Source of the DNA: UBA724 sp964008075
GTDB taxonomy: Bacteria; Bacteroidota; Bacteroidia; Flavobacteriales; Flavobacteriaceae
NCBI GenBank assembly: GCA_964008075.1
Contig: CAXGAP010000024.1
Location: 1-19,017 of the forward strand
Reading direction: 5' to 3'
Length of the DNA: 19,017 bases
A model generated the notes under the pieces. That model searched no databases. It was not told the DNA's origin and saw only the letters and a program-made list of their open reading frames with translations. Positions 6,496 through 14,019 of this stretch are shown here, one piece after another. Position 1 is the stretch's first letter. Each line of letters opens with the position of its first letter. A program made the position numbers and the translations under genes.

Positions 6496-8940
6496 ATGAG
6501 GCAAATCGTTGTCGTATTGATTGCTTTGATGTCAGTTGTGAGCTGTTCAACTCGCAAAGACCGCGCTGTGAACAGAACCTATCACCAAACAACGACAAAG
6601 TTTAATGTATTGTTCAATGGGCAAGAAGCTATAGCTGCAGGAGTCGAAGCAGAAGCTGCCTCTCACCAGCCTAACTTTTGGGAACAGTTGCCCATAGACC
6701 CATTCCCTTTGGTCGATTTGTTTACCCTAAACCCCAAAGAAAATGCCAACTTTTCAAGAGCTGAAGAGAAGGCGGTCATCGCAGTTCAGAAGCACAGCAT
6801 GCAGTTTGGCAATGAGCAACGCAATCAGCAAATAGATGAGTCTTATTTGCTGTTGGGTAAGGCACGCTACTATAGTGGAAGATATCTTCAAGCACTCGAC
6901 GCTTTTAATTATATCATCGAACAACTCCCAAATGCAAGCAGCATAAACGAAGCACAGCTGTGGAAAGCCAAAGTGTTGATTCAAATGCTACAAGAACAAC
7001 GAGCTGTTTCAATTTTTGAGGATCTGTTGTCAACATCAGAATTGAGGCAATCTGAATCTGCTGATGCATATGCCTATTTGGCAAAGGCATACCTAGAACT
7101 CAATCAGCCACAGAAAGCAACCCAACCAATCTCCAATGCAGCTGCTTTGACAAAAGACAAAACGCTTCGTGCACGCTATTATTATTTGTTGGGTCAACTG
7201 TATGACCAGCTCCAGCACAAAGACTCTGCCGCGGTTGCGTACCAAAACATCATCGATTTCAATCGACGCATACCTAGAACCTATTGGATACACGCAAAGC
7301 TAAACCAACTCAACACTATTCGACTCGATCAGGAGTCTGTTCAAAAGCAGTATATGAAGCTGACTAAAAACGAAGAAAACAAGCGGTATTTGGATAAAAT
7401 TCACTTGAGCCACGCTTTCTACAGCCTGTCTATCGGCGACACCTTGGCCACCAAAGACTTGATCAACGCAAGCTTGCGAACCAACACCAAAGACAACGTC
7501 CTTAAAGGGCTGGCGTATGAGACCATGGGGAATGTACTCTTTGAACAAAACGAATTTGTACTCTCTGGGGCCTACCTCGACAGCACACTACAAGTTCTCA
7601 CACCAAAGACACGTGCATTTCGAAAAATTAAGCGGAAAAGAGACAAACTCAATGACATTATCAATTACGAAACAACACGAGAAACAGCAGACAGTTTGTT
7701 GACTCTTATGAACAAAACACCTGAGGAACAAAGATTTGTATTTGAAGACTATATCATGGCGCTCAAAAAAGCAGACTCCCTTCAACTGGTCAAGCAAGAA
7801 AGCCAACAACAAACAGCTTCCAACAACTCTTTTTTTGAAAGTGACTTTTACTTTTATAATCTTTCGATGCGTGCTCGTGGTGAAAGTGAGTTTTTTCGCA
7901 TTTGGGGGAATATCAAAAAAACAGACAATTGGCGATATTCGAGTTTGCAGTCAGTCGAACTTGCTGTTGAAGACAATGCAGAAGAAACCACTGAAGAGGA
8001 AGAACCACCTGACCCACGTTATGTGGTTGAAACCTACACAGCTCAGATTCCACCCCTCGAAAAAAAAGACAGTTTGACACAGGAGCGCAACAAAGCATAT
8101 TTTGAGGCAGGCTTGGCCTATAAGGAACAGTTTATGGTATATCCCAAAGCCAAAGACAGACTTCTCACACTGCTGTCACTCAACACCAGATACAACCTAC
8201 CTTCATTGTATCATCTTTATCAGATTGAGATTGAGACAGAGGGAGATCAAGCAGAAACGTACAAAAATCGAATTATAACTGAGTATCCGGATTCTCAATA
8301 TGCAATGATTCTTCAAAACCCCGAAGCGATGGAAGACGCTTTGACTCTTTTTGAAGAGCGATATACTGTCTTGTTAGGGCGATTTAAATCCCAAGCATTT
8401 GAGGAGGTTATAGATGGTTGTTTTACAGCTATTTTATCGCTACAAGACGAATCATTACGCTCACGATATGCCTTGTTGCGAGCGCATGCTATTGGTCGAT
8501 TGGATGGCGTAGAGGCCTATGAAACTGCCTTGTCTGAAGTGGCACTCTCATTCCCCAATCAAATAGCAGGGAAAGAGGCAAACAAACGTCTCGAGGAAAT
8601 TAAAGAAATCACTCCTGCCAATGCAGAAGAGGGCGATCGCTTTTTGGTTTATTTTGTTTTTGACAGAGACGACCATGAAACTACAAAAACCATCCAAAAC
8701 AATGTGTCAAACACAATCTCTACCCAAGGACTACAACGAAGTGTGAGTGCAACGATTGATGTCTTCGACAGAAAAACCGAATTGTTGGTGGTTCAGCGAT
8801 TTACTTCCGAAGAACAGGCGATAGATTATCGCGACAACTTATTGAGAACACACCCAGAATTGCGTAAAATCAAAAATTTTGTAGATTTGACGTCCGGTTT
8901 ACGAGATGTTCTCATTTTCAAGAACTTAACCGAACAATAA
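6496..8940 (+). CDS. porW: Type IX secretion / gliding motility lipoprotein PorW/SprE, TPR protein
   Basis: An 814-residue periplasmic lipoprotein recognised as SprE of gliding flavobacteria (PorW in Porphyromonas), needed for type IX secretion; it is thought to link the PorL-PorM motor to outer-membrane components. The signal peptide ends in SVVSC, with lipid-modified Cys17. It is followed by the family-typical STRKDRAVNRTYHQTTTKFNVLFNGQEA. Helical TPR-like repeats cover roughly residues 95-370, including the SYLLLGKARYYSGRYLQALDAF region (about 115-136). An acidic linker (EDNAEETTEEEEPPDPR) lies near residues 492-508, followed by a second helical part and a C-terminal domain. No frameshift is seen; the length is slightly below the roughly 870 residues I recall for F. 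johnsoniae SprE. The gene ends five bases before the bactofilin gene. The sequence implies a T9SS organism, but no other T9SS gene or T9SS-sorted cargo domain is visible here. Confidence 0.88.
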   Translation: MRQIVVVLIALMSVVSCSTRKDRAVNRTYHQTTTKFNVLFNGQEAIAAGVEAEAASHQPNFWEQLPIDPFPLVDLFTLNPKENANFSRAEEKAVIAVQKHSMQFGNEQRNQQIDESYLLLGKARYYSGRYLQALDAFNYIIEQLPNASSINEAQLWKAKVLIQMLQEQRAVSIFEDLLSTSELRQSESADAYAYLAKAYLELNQPQKATQPISNAAALTKDKTLRARYYYLLGQLYDQLQHKDSAAVAYQNIIDFNRRIPRTYWIHAKLNQLNTIRLDQESVQKQYMKLTKNEENKRYLDKIHLSHAFYSLSIGDTLATKDLINASLRTNTKDNVLKGLAYETMGNVLFEQNEFVLSGAYLDSTLQVLTPKTRAFRKIKRKRDKLNDIINYETTRETADSLLTLMNKTPEEQRFVFEDYIMALKKADSLQLVKQESQQQTASNNSFFESDFYFYNLSMRARGESEFFRIWGNIKKTDNWRYSSLQSVELAVEDNAEETTEEEEPPDPRYVVETYTAQIPPLEKKDSLTQERNKAYFEAGLAYKEQFMVYPKAKDRLLTLLSLNTRYNLPSLYHLYQIEIETEGDQAETYKNRIITEYPDSQYAMILQNPEAMEDALTLFEERYTVLLGRFKSQAFEEVIDGCFTAILSLQDESLRSRYALLRAHAIGRLDGVEAYETALSEVALSFPNQIAGKEANKRLEEIKEITPANAEEGDRFLVYFVFDRDDHETTKTIQNNVSNTISTQGLQRSVSATIDVFDRKTELLVVQRFTSEEQAIDYRDNLLRTHPELRKIKNFVDLTSGLRDVLIFKNLTEQ

Positions 8941-8945
8941 ACACA

Positions 8946-9356
8946 ATGGTATTTAAATCAAAACAACAAGTGGACAACTCCAGAAACAACATCAAAATTA
9001 ACTTTATTGAGCCGAACACCAAGGTCATTGGCGAGATCCATTCTGAATCAGATTTTCGTATCGACGGAACTCTTGAAGGAATAGTGCAAACGACTGGTCG
9101 TGTTGTTGTAGGTCAAGAAGGAAAAGTAAAAGGAAAAATTATCTGCACAAATGCAGATATCATGGGTATGTTTGAGGGCACAATCGAAGCCTCCAACCTT
9201 TTGTCTATCAAAGACGAAGGAACTATTGAAGGCAAGGTTGTTGTTGGAAAACTGGCTGTAGAAGCAGGTGCTACACTCAACGCACAGTGTTTGATGAAAA
9301 AATCCATCAAATCCCTACAGCCCGTTGATGAAGAAAAATCCGAAAAAACCGCATAA
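8946..9356 (+). CDS. Bactofilin (polymer-forming cytoskeletal protein)
   Basis: A 136-residue bactofilin. The family self-assembles, without nucleotide, into filaments used as scaffolds for cell-shape, polarity or envelope proteins. The central part (about residues 20-118) is a run of short beta strands with regularly spaced glycines and small hydrophobics (VIGEIHSESDFRIDGTLEG, GRVVVGQEGKVKGKI, GMFEGTIEA, EGTIEGKVVVGKLAVEAGA), the pattern of a right-handed beta-helix. It lacks a membrane span, and its charged C-terminal tail (DEEKSEKTA) looks disordered. It starts five bases after porW and its last 29 bases overlap the atpZ coding region in another frame, so part of its tail is constrained by atpZ. 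Its job here is unknown; proximity to porW suggests, but does not show, an envelope role. Confidence 0.92.
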   Translation: MVFKSKQQVDNSRNNIKINFIEPNTKVIGEIHSESDFRIDGTLEGIVQTTGRVVVGQEGKVKGKIICTNADIMGMFEGTIEASNLLSIKDEGTIEGKVVVGKLAVEAGATLNAQCLMKKSIKSLQPVDEEKSEKTA

Positions 9357-9558
9357 GCCAAACCACTTTCGTTGGTTGGCACTCTCGGGTTTTGGCATCC
9401 AACTTGGCATCACAATTTATGTATTCATTCGATTCGGGCAATGGCTTGATCGCACCTACAATGCAGATCGCACATTTACCTTAGTTTGTGTTTTAGTTGG
9501 GCTTTTTGTTTCATTAATTATTTTGTTGCAGCAACTCAAAAAACTGAACAATGATTAA
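9328..9558 (+). CDS. atpZ: AtpZ/AtpI family accessory protein of the F-type ATP synthase
   Basis: A 76-residue protein with a basic N-terminus (KKNPKKPHKP), two membrane spans (about 18-35 and 48-66) joined by a short loop (FGQWLDRTYNADRTF), and a polar tail. The GxxxxxGxxxGxWLDxxxxxxxxF arrangement is typical of AtpZ, implicated with AtpI in c-ring assembly or cation handling. I use the ATG at 9328; a TTG three bases upstream is in frame but less likely. The start lies inside the bactofilin gene and the end overlaps the next gene by eight bases (9551-9558), so three genes are chained without spacers. Its position a few hundred bases before atpB supports the call. Confidence 0.85.
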   Translation: MKKNPKKPHKPNHFRWLALSGFGIQLGITIYVFIRFGQWLDRTYNADRTFTLVCVLVGLFVSLIILLQQLKKLNND

Positions 9559-9931
9559 ACCACTTTTCTATCTAGCTGTGGGCTTGCTCATGGCATTGTC
9601 AGCGGTATTTGTTATTCACTCCATATTGATGTTCGACCAGCTTTGGGGGCAAATCCAATTGATGTGGCTGTGTTATGGACTAAATTATGTATTGGCAACT
9701 CTTATTTTTTTTGCGGTACTCGTCACACATAAAAAAAATACCATGCTTGTTGGCTTTATGTTTTTGGGAGGCAGCGTATTGAAGTTTATTTTTTTCTTTT
9801 TACTGATCTACCCCGATTTTAAAGATGATGGTTTCGTGGATCGTGATGAACTTAGCTTGTTTTTTGTTCCCTACCTAATTTCTTTGTTTGCTATGACCTA
9901 TGCTGCGTCGAGGGTTTTGCAACGAAAATAG
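9551..9931 (+). CDS. Four-helix membrane protein, AtpI-like position (DUF6168-like)
   Basis: A 126-residue protein with four hydrophobic spans (about 5-25, 36-58, 64-86 and 100-122), the number and order expected for AtpI. The sequence instead resembles the flavobacterial DUF6168 family often found before atpB, from memory. The loop between spans 3 and 4 is acidic and charged (DFKDDGFVDRDEL). The gene overlaps atpZ by eight bases and is followed by the atpB promoter region. Inference: it acts as the AtpI equivalent in F0 assembly. No catalytic residues are visible, and the family assignment is less certain than the topology. Confidence 0.72.
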   Translation: MIKPLFYLAVGLLMALSAVFVIHSILMFDQLWGQIQLMWLCYGLNYVLATLIFFAVLVTHKKNTMLVGFMFLGGSVLKFIFFFLLIYPDFKDDGFVDRDELSLFFVPYLISLFAMTYAASRVLQRK

Positions 9932-9978
9932 TTCAGATTTTTTGTCCAAATCCATTTTATTTTTAATTGTAAATAAAT

Positions 9979-9986
9979 TACATTTG
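9979..9986 (+). promoter_or_regulatory. atpB: Predicted -7 element (TACATTTG) of the atpBEFHAG operon
   Basis: TACATTTG matches TAnnTTTG and lies in the AT-rich 69-base gap before atpB, 14 bases from the ATG at 10001. No clear TTG lies 17-23 bases upstream. This is the only gap of useful size between porW and atpG that holds such a box, so it is the best candidate for an ATP synthase promoter separate from read-through out of porW-bactofilin-atpZ. Confidence 0.45.
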
Positions 9987-10000
9987 CAACCGGAATTCGC

Positions 10001-11083
10001 ATGAAGAAAAAACAATATATTTCGGCGATACTTTTGGTCTTCTCCAGCTTCTTTGCTCTGGCAACTGATGGAACAATAAAAGACGATAAAAAATCAGGAG
10101 ACTTAAAGTCCGAAATCAAAGCATATATCCGTCACCACTTAGAAGATACACACGACTTTTCGATTGGCTCCTACACCACAGATGATGGGAAGAAAAAATA
10201 CATTGGGTTTTCGCTCCCAGTGATTTTGTGGGATGATGGATTGGTAACATTCTCATCTGGCAAACTCAAGCACGGGAAAGCAGTTCACAAAGTCGGATCA
10301 AAGTACTACAAGCTCTATCATGGCAAAATCTATCGCACAGATGCTAAAGGAATAATTTCTTACGATGCAAACAAAAAAGTGACCAACCACAAACCGCTTG
10401 ACTTGTCGATGACCAAAAGCGTAGTTACAATGTTGTTTACAGCTGCTCTGATGTTTTTCTTGTTTCGCAATCTGGCAAATTCATACAAAGCCAATGGCAG
10501 CATTGCTGCTGGTGTTGGGCGATTTTTTGAACCTATTGTCTTATATATTAGAGATGATATTGCCATTCCAAATATTGGAGAGAAGCATTACCTAAAGTAC
10601 ATGAGCTATTTGCTCACGATTTTCTTCTTTATTTGGTTTTTAAACATTTTGGGATTGTCTCCTTTGGGGATTAATGTCACAGGAAATATTGCTGTTACCT
10701 TTGGCCTCGCCCTGCTCACTTTTTTGATCACCAACCTAACAGCAAATAAAAATTATTGGGCACATATTTTCTGGATGCCAGGTGTGCCAGTTTTGATGAA
10801 AATTGTATTAGCACCCATTGAATTATTAGGGGTTATTATCAAACCGTTTTCATTGCTTATCCGCTTGTATGCAAACATCCAAGCGGGTCATATCGTATTA
10901 ATGAGTCTCATAGGTCTGATGTTTATCTTCAACAATTGGCTCGGGAGTAGTTTATCATTTGTATTGGCATTTGCAATTTCGATTATCGAGGTTTTGGTTG
11001 CCTTATTACAAGCGTATATTTTCACCATGCTATCCGCATTGTATTTTGGGTTTGCAGTGGAAGAACATGAAGAAGTACATTAA
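10001..11083 (+). CDS. atpB: F-type ATP synthase F0 subunit a, with periplasmic N-terminal extension
   Basis: Subunit a forms the two half-channels that deliver protons to the c-ring. At 360 residues it is about 90 longer than the E. coli protein. The extra part is an N-terminal signal-peptide-like segment (1-21) and a soluble domain (about 22-135) with HHLEDTHDF (45-53), FSLPVILW (70-77) and a strand- and basic-rich stretch, expected outside the cytoplasmic membrane. The membrane part (about 138-354) has the essential arginine Arg288 in LLIRLYANIQAGH, where many homologues have F or G in place of Y or A. It also has the conserved VALLQAYIFTMLSALY (332-348) in the last span, including Gln338. 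The long N-terminus is normal for Bacteroidota as far as I know. The ATG at 10001 is the only start that retains the signal sequence. Confidence 0.95.
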   Translation: MKKKQYISAILLVFSSFFALATDGTIKDDKKSGDLKSEIKAYIRHHLEDTHDFSIGSYTTDDGKKKYIGFSLPVILWDDGLVTFSSGKLKHGKAVHKVGSKYYKLYHGKIYRTDAKGIISYDANKKVTNHKPLDLSMTKSVVTMLFTAALMFFLFRNLANSYKANGSIAAGVGRFFEPIVLYIRDDIAIPNIGEKHYLKYMSYLLTIFFFIWFLNILGLSPLGINVTGNIAVTFGLALLTFLITNLTANKNYWAHIFWMPGVPVLMKIVLAPIELLGVIIKPFSLLIRLYANIQAGHIVLMSLIGLMFIFNNWLGSSLSFVLAFAISIIEVLVALLQAYIFTMLSALYFGFAVEEHEEVH

Positions 11084-11112
11084 CATTTTTAATATCTAAA
11101 ACAATAATCATT

Positions 11113-11304
11113 ATGGAAATTCCAGCAATTGTAGGCGCAGGACTAGTAGTAATCGGAGTAGGAATGGGAATCGGCCGCATTGGCGGTTCTGCTATGGAAG
11201 CGATCGCTCGTCAGCCAGAAGCCTATGGAAAGATTCAAACTGCAATGTTGATTGCAGCTGCCCTTATCGAGGGAATCGGTTTTGCAGCATTGTTTGCAGT
11301 TTAA
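11113..11304 (+). CDS. atpE: F-type ATP synthase F0 subunit c
   Basis: A 63-residue two-helix hairpin that forms the rotating c-ring. Helix 1 carries the glycine-repeat packing motif GVGMGIGRIGG (15-25), the loop is ARQPEAYGK (32-40) including the conserved RQP that contacts gamma/epsilon, and helix 2 carries the ion-binding carboxylate Glu53 in AALIEGIGFA. The residue after Glu53 is Gly, and helix 1 lacks the glutamine of the classic sodium-binding signature, so proton coupling is inferred. The protein is short for the family (commonly 70-90) but complete at both ends. A 29-base A/T-rich spacer precedes it and a strong hairpin follows it (see 11320-11351). Confidence 0.96.
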   Translation: MEIPAIVGAGLVVIGVGMGIGRIGGSAMEAIARQPEAYGKIQTAMLIAAALIEGIGFAALFAV

Positions 11305-11319
11305 GCCAACACATCAATA

Positions 11320-11351
11320 GCAGTGGGTTGTGTAAGCATACCACCCACTGC
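11320..11351 (+). repeat. Perfect 9-bp inverted repeat (hairpin) between atpE and atpF
   Basis: GCAGTGGGT at 11320-11328 is exactly complementary to ACCCACTGC at 11343-11351, with a 14-base loop that can itself pair weakly (GTA with TAC). Six of the nine pairs are G-C. No T-run follows (the next bases are AGAATAAATG), so it is not a standard intrinsic terminator, and atpF begins 17 bases later. The likely role, inferred, is mRNA processing or 3'-end protection of the atpE message, which must be made in larger amount than its neighbours. Confidence 0.7.
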
Positions 11352-11368
11352 AGAATAAATGTAAAGAT

Positions 11369-11866
11369 ATGGAAAAGCTATTGGGAGAATTCTCGTTTGG
11401 ACTATTTATTTGGCAGACATTTATTGTCGTTGGCCTTCTTCTTTTGTTGCGCAAGTTTGCTTGGAATCCGATTCTAAGCGCGATCAATAACCGTGAAGAA
11501 GGGATTCGAAGTGCACTTCAATCGGCAGAGGATGCTCGCGCAGAAATGCAAAATTTGCAAGCAGACAATGAGCGCATTCTCAAAGAAGCCCGCGCAGAGC
11601 GGGACGGTCTTCTAAAGGAAGCAAGAGAGATCAAACAAAAAATGATCGACGACGCAAAAGATGAAGCCAAAACACAAGCAGCTCAAATCATGACGCAAGC
11701 ACAAGCAGCAATTGAAAGCGAAAAGAAAGCGGTTGTGGCAGAACTCAAGCAACAAGTTGCATCACTCTCAATTGAAATCGCTGAAAAAGTAATAAAAGAG
11801 ACTTTAGCAGATGACAAAAAACAAAGCCAACTGGTTAAAAAATTACTCAAAGACGTAAATATTTAA
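11369..11866 (+). CDS. atpF: F-type ATP synthase F0 subunit b (peripheral stalk)
   Basis: A 165-residue peripheral-stalk protein. One N-terminal membrane span (about 9-27, FGLFIWQTFIVVGLLLLL) is followed by the usual short basic hinge (RKFAWNPI) and a long heptad-rich, highly charged helix rich in Ala, Glu and Lys (about 40-150) that dimerises and reaches to delta. The pattern NREEGIRSALQSAEDARAEM after the hinge is typical. It starts 17 bases after the intergenic hairpin and ends three bases before atpH. Only one b-type gene is present here, so the stalk should be a homodimer. Confidence 0.95.
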   Translation: MEKLLGEFSFGLFIWQTFIVVGLLLLLRKFAWNPILSAINNREEGIRSALQSAEDARAEMQNLQADNERILKEARAERDGLLKEAREIKQKMIDDAKDEAKTQAAQIMTQAQAAIESEKKAVVAELKQQVASLSIEIAEKVIKETLADDKKQSQLVKKLLKDVNI

Positions 11867-11869
11867 TTC

Positions 11870-12418
11870 ATGAAAGGAACGAGAGTCGCTATTCGTTATG
11901 CCAAAGCACTACTTGCAACTGCACAAGAACAAAAAGGAGTTGATCAAGTTGCGCAGGATATGGAGTCGATTTTCACCACTATAGATAATAGCCAAGAGTT
12001 AAAGGCAGTGTTATCTAGCCCAGTGATCAGTGCTGAGCTAAAAGGTAATACATTGCAATCGGTATTTGAGAAAGTATCACCTGTTGTCAAAACGTTTTTA
12101 GCTTTGGTTGCCGAAAATAATCGTGCCAACCATTTGGATGGAATTGCTGTTAAATACAAACAACTCTATCAAGACCTCCTCGGCAAACAAGAGGCCAATG
12201 TGACAACAGCCACAACGCTGACGCCCGAGCTTGAAAAGGCAGTGATGGAAAAAATCAAAACACTTACTGACAAAAAAGTTGAGTTGGTCAGTACAGTTGA
12301 CAAGGACATAATCGGAGGATTTATATTGCGTTTGGGCGACCAGCAATTTGATGCAAGTGTTGCCAATCAGCTTCAATCCTTAGAACATAAGTTAAGTAAT
12401 CCAAAAGCATTAGCATAA
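11870..12418 (+). CDS. atpH: F-type ATP synthase F1 subunit delta (OSCP)
   Basis: A 182-residue OSCP-type delta subunit that caps the alpha subunits and joins them to the b stalk. The N-terminal helical domain contains RYAKALLATAQEQ (9-21), and the C-terminal part holds the family signature near KDIIGGFILRLGDQQFDASVANQLQSL (about 145-171). Length is standard. It is separated by three bases from atpF and by four bases from atpA, consistent with one polycistronic message. Confidence 0.95.
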   Translation: MKGTRVAIRYAKALLATAQEQKGVDQVAQDMESIFTTIDNSQELKAVLSSPVISAELKGNTLQSVFEKVSPVVKTFLALVAENNRANHLDGIAVKYKQLYQDLLGKQEANVTTATTLTPELEKAVMEKIKTLTDKKVELVSTVDKDIIGGFILRLGDQQFDASVANQLQSLEHKLSNPKALA

Positions 12419-12422
12419 GACT

Positions 12423-14003
12423 ATGGCAGATGTAAAAGCAGCGGAAGTATCCGCAATCATAAAACAACAATTAACTGGGTTTGACACTGGCGTTTCGCTG
12501 GATGAAGTCGGAAGTGTACTTCAAGTCGGAGACGGAATTGCTCGGGTGTATGGCTTGTCCAATGCACAATATGGAGAGTTAGTTTCTTTTGACTCAGGAT
12601 TGGAAGGAATCGTTCTAAACCTTGAAGAGGACAATGTTGGAGTCGTACTTTTAGGCCCTTCGAAAGGGGTGAAAGAAGGAGATACTGTAAAACGCACGAA
12701 ACGCATCGCCTCCATTAATGTAGGAGAGGGTGTTGTTGGACGTGTTGTCGATGCCCTTGGAAATCCAATTGATGGAAAAGGAGCCCTCACTGGCGACCTC
12801 TATGAGATGCCACTTGAGCGTAAAGCACCAGGTGTAATTTTCCGTCAGCCGGTAAACGAGCCTCTTCAAACTGGAATCAAGTCGATCGACGCGATGATTC
12901 CCATTGGGCGAGGACAACGTGAGTTGGTGATTGGCGATCGCCAAACTGGAAAGACAACAGTTTGTATTGACACGATCCTCAATCAAAAAGAATTTTATGA
13001 TGCCGGCGAGCCTGTGTACTGCATTTATGTAGCAGTTGGTCAAAAGGCATCGACTGTTGCAGCTATCGCCAAGGTGTTGGAAGACAAAGGAGCATTGGCC
13101 TACACCACCATTGTTGCTGCCAACGCATCAGATCCAGCACCAATGCAGGTATATGCACCTTTCGCAGGGGCTGCAATCGGAGAATATTTTAGAGATACTG
13201 GTCGCCCAGCGCTGATCATTTATGATGATTTGTCCAAGCAAGCAGTTGCCTACCGAGAGGTATCACTTTTGTTGCGTCGCCCACCTGGACGAGAGGCTTA
13301 TCCTGGAGATGTATTCTATTTACACTCTAGATTGCTTGAGCGCGCAGCAAAAGTCATCAACGATGATGATATTGCCAAAGGTATGAATGACCTTCCTGAG
13401 TCGCTCAAACCAGTGGTCAAAGGAGGAGGTTCATTGACTGCTTTGCCAATCATCGAAACCCAAGCAGGGGATGTTTCTGCTTATATTCCAACAAACGTTA
13501 TCTCGATTACAGATGGACAGATTTTCTTAGAGTCGGACTTATTTAATTCCGGTGTTCGCCCAGCGATTAATGTGGGGATTTCAGTATCTCGAGTCGGAGG
13601 ATCTGCACAGATCAAATCGATGAAAAAGGTTGCGGGAACACTCAAACTCGATCAAGCACAGTTCCGCGAACTTGAAGCCTTTGCCAAGTTTGGCTCTGAC
13701 CTCGATGCAGCAACACTCAATGTGATTGAGAAAGGAAAGCGAAACGTTGAAATTTTAAAGCAAGCCCAAAACGACCCTTTCACTGTTGAAGACCAGGTAG
13801 CGATTATTTATGCAGGGTCTAAAAACTTATTGCGTGGGGTCCCTGTTGAAAAAGTAAAAGAATTTGAGCGTGCATATCTCGAGTTGCTCAATGCTAAGCA
13901 TCGCAAGGTACTCGACGATCTTAAGGCAGGCAGACTCACAGACAAGGTCATCGACACCTTGTCCAAAGTCGCATTGGATGTGGCAGCCAATTATAAATCT
14001 TAA
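12423..14003 (+). CDS. atpA: F-type ATP synthase F1 subunit alpha
   Basis: A 526-residue alpha subunit, the non-catalytic nucleotide-binding partner of beta in the F1 head. The P-loop is GDRQTGKTT (171-179). The conserved region PALIIYDDLSKQAVAYREVS follows, and PAINVGISVSRVGGSAQ carries the arginine finger that reaches into the catalytic site of beta. The N-terminal beta-barrel (about 25-95) and helical C-terminus are complete. The length is slightly above the 500-515 usual elsewhere. The reading frame is intact, and the gene is followed by a 16-base gap to atpG with an AGGG that could act as a weak ribosome binding site. Confidence 0.98.
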   Translation: MADVKAAEVSAIIKQQLTGFDTGVSLDEVGSVLQVGDGIARVYGLSNAQYGELVSFDSGLEGIVLNLEEDNVGVVLLGPSKGVKEGDTVKRTKRIASINVGEGVVGRVVDALGNPIDGKGALTGDLYEMPLERKAPGVIFRQPVNEPLQTGIKSIDAMIPIGRGQRELVIGDRQTGKTTVCIDTILNQKEFYDAGEPVYCIYVAVGQKASTVAAIAKVLEDKGALAYTTIVAANASDPAPMQVYAPFAGAAIGEYFRDTGRPALIIYDDLSKQAVAYREVSLLLRRPPGREAYPGDVFYLHSRLLERAAKVINDDDIAKGMNDLPESLKPVVKGGGSLTALPIIETQAGDVSAYIPTNVISITDGQIFLESDLFNSGVRPAINVGISVSRVGGSAQIKSMKKVAGTLKLDQAQFRELEAFAKFGSDLDAATLNVIEKGKRNVEILKQAQNDPFTVEDQVAIIYAGSKNLLRGVPVEKVKEFERAYLELLNAKHRKVLDDLKAGRLTDKVIDTLSKVALDVAANYKS

Positions 14004-14019
14004 ATTGATAGGGTAAAGC

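Noticed and set aside
9113..9382. Minus-strand frame of 89 codons over the bactofilin and atpZ start
   Set aside because: Antisense to two recognised genes, rich in Ser/Thr/Pro as expected from reversed codons, and with no start-region signals.
11113..11304. Sodium-translocating c-ring
   Set aside because: The Na+ signature (a glutamine in helix 1 and Ser/Thr after the carboxylate) is not present; Glu53 is followed by Gly, so proton coupling is more likely.
11320..11351. The hairpin as an intrinsic transcription terminator
   Set aside because: No T-run follows the stem and four essential ATP synthase genes lie downstream in the same direction.
12651..13043. Open minus-strand frame of 130 codons inside atpA
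   Set aside because: It lies fully antisense to a highly conserved gene, has no family resemblance and no promoter, and is a by-product of codon choice in atpA.
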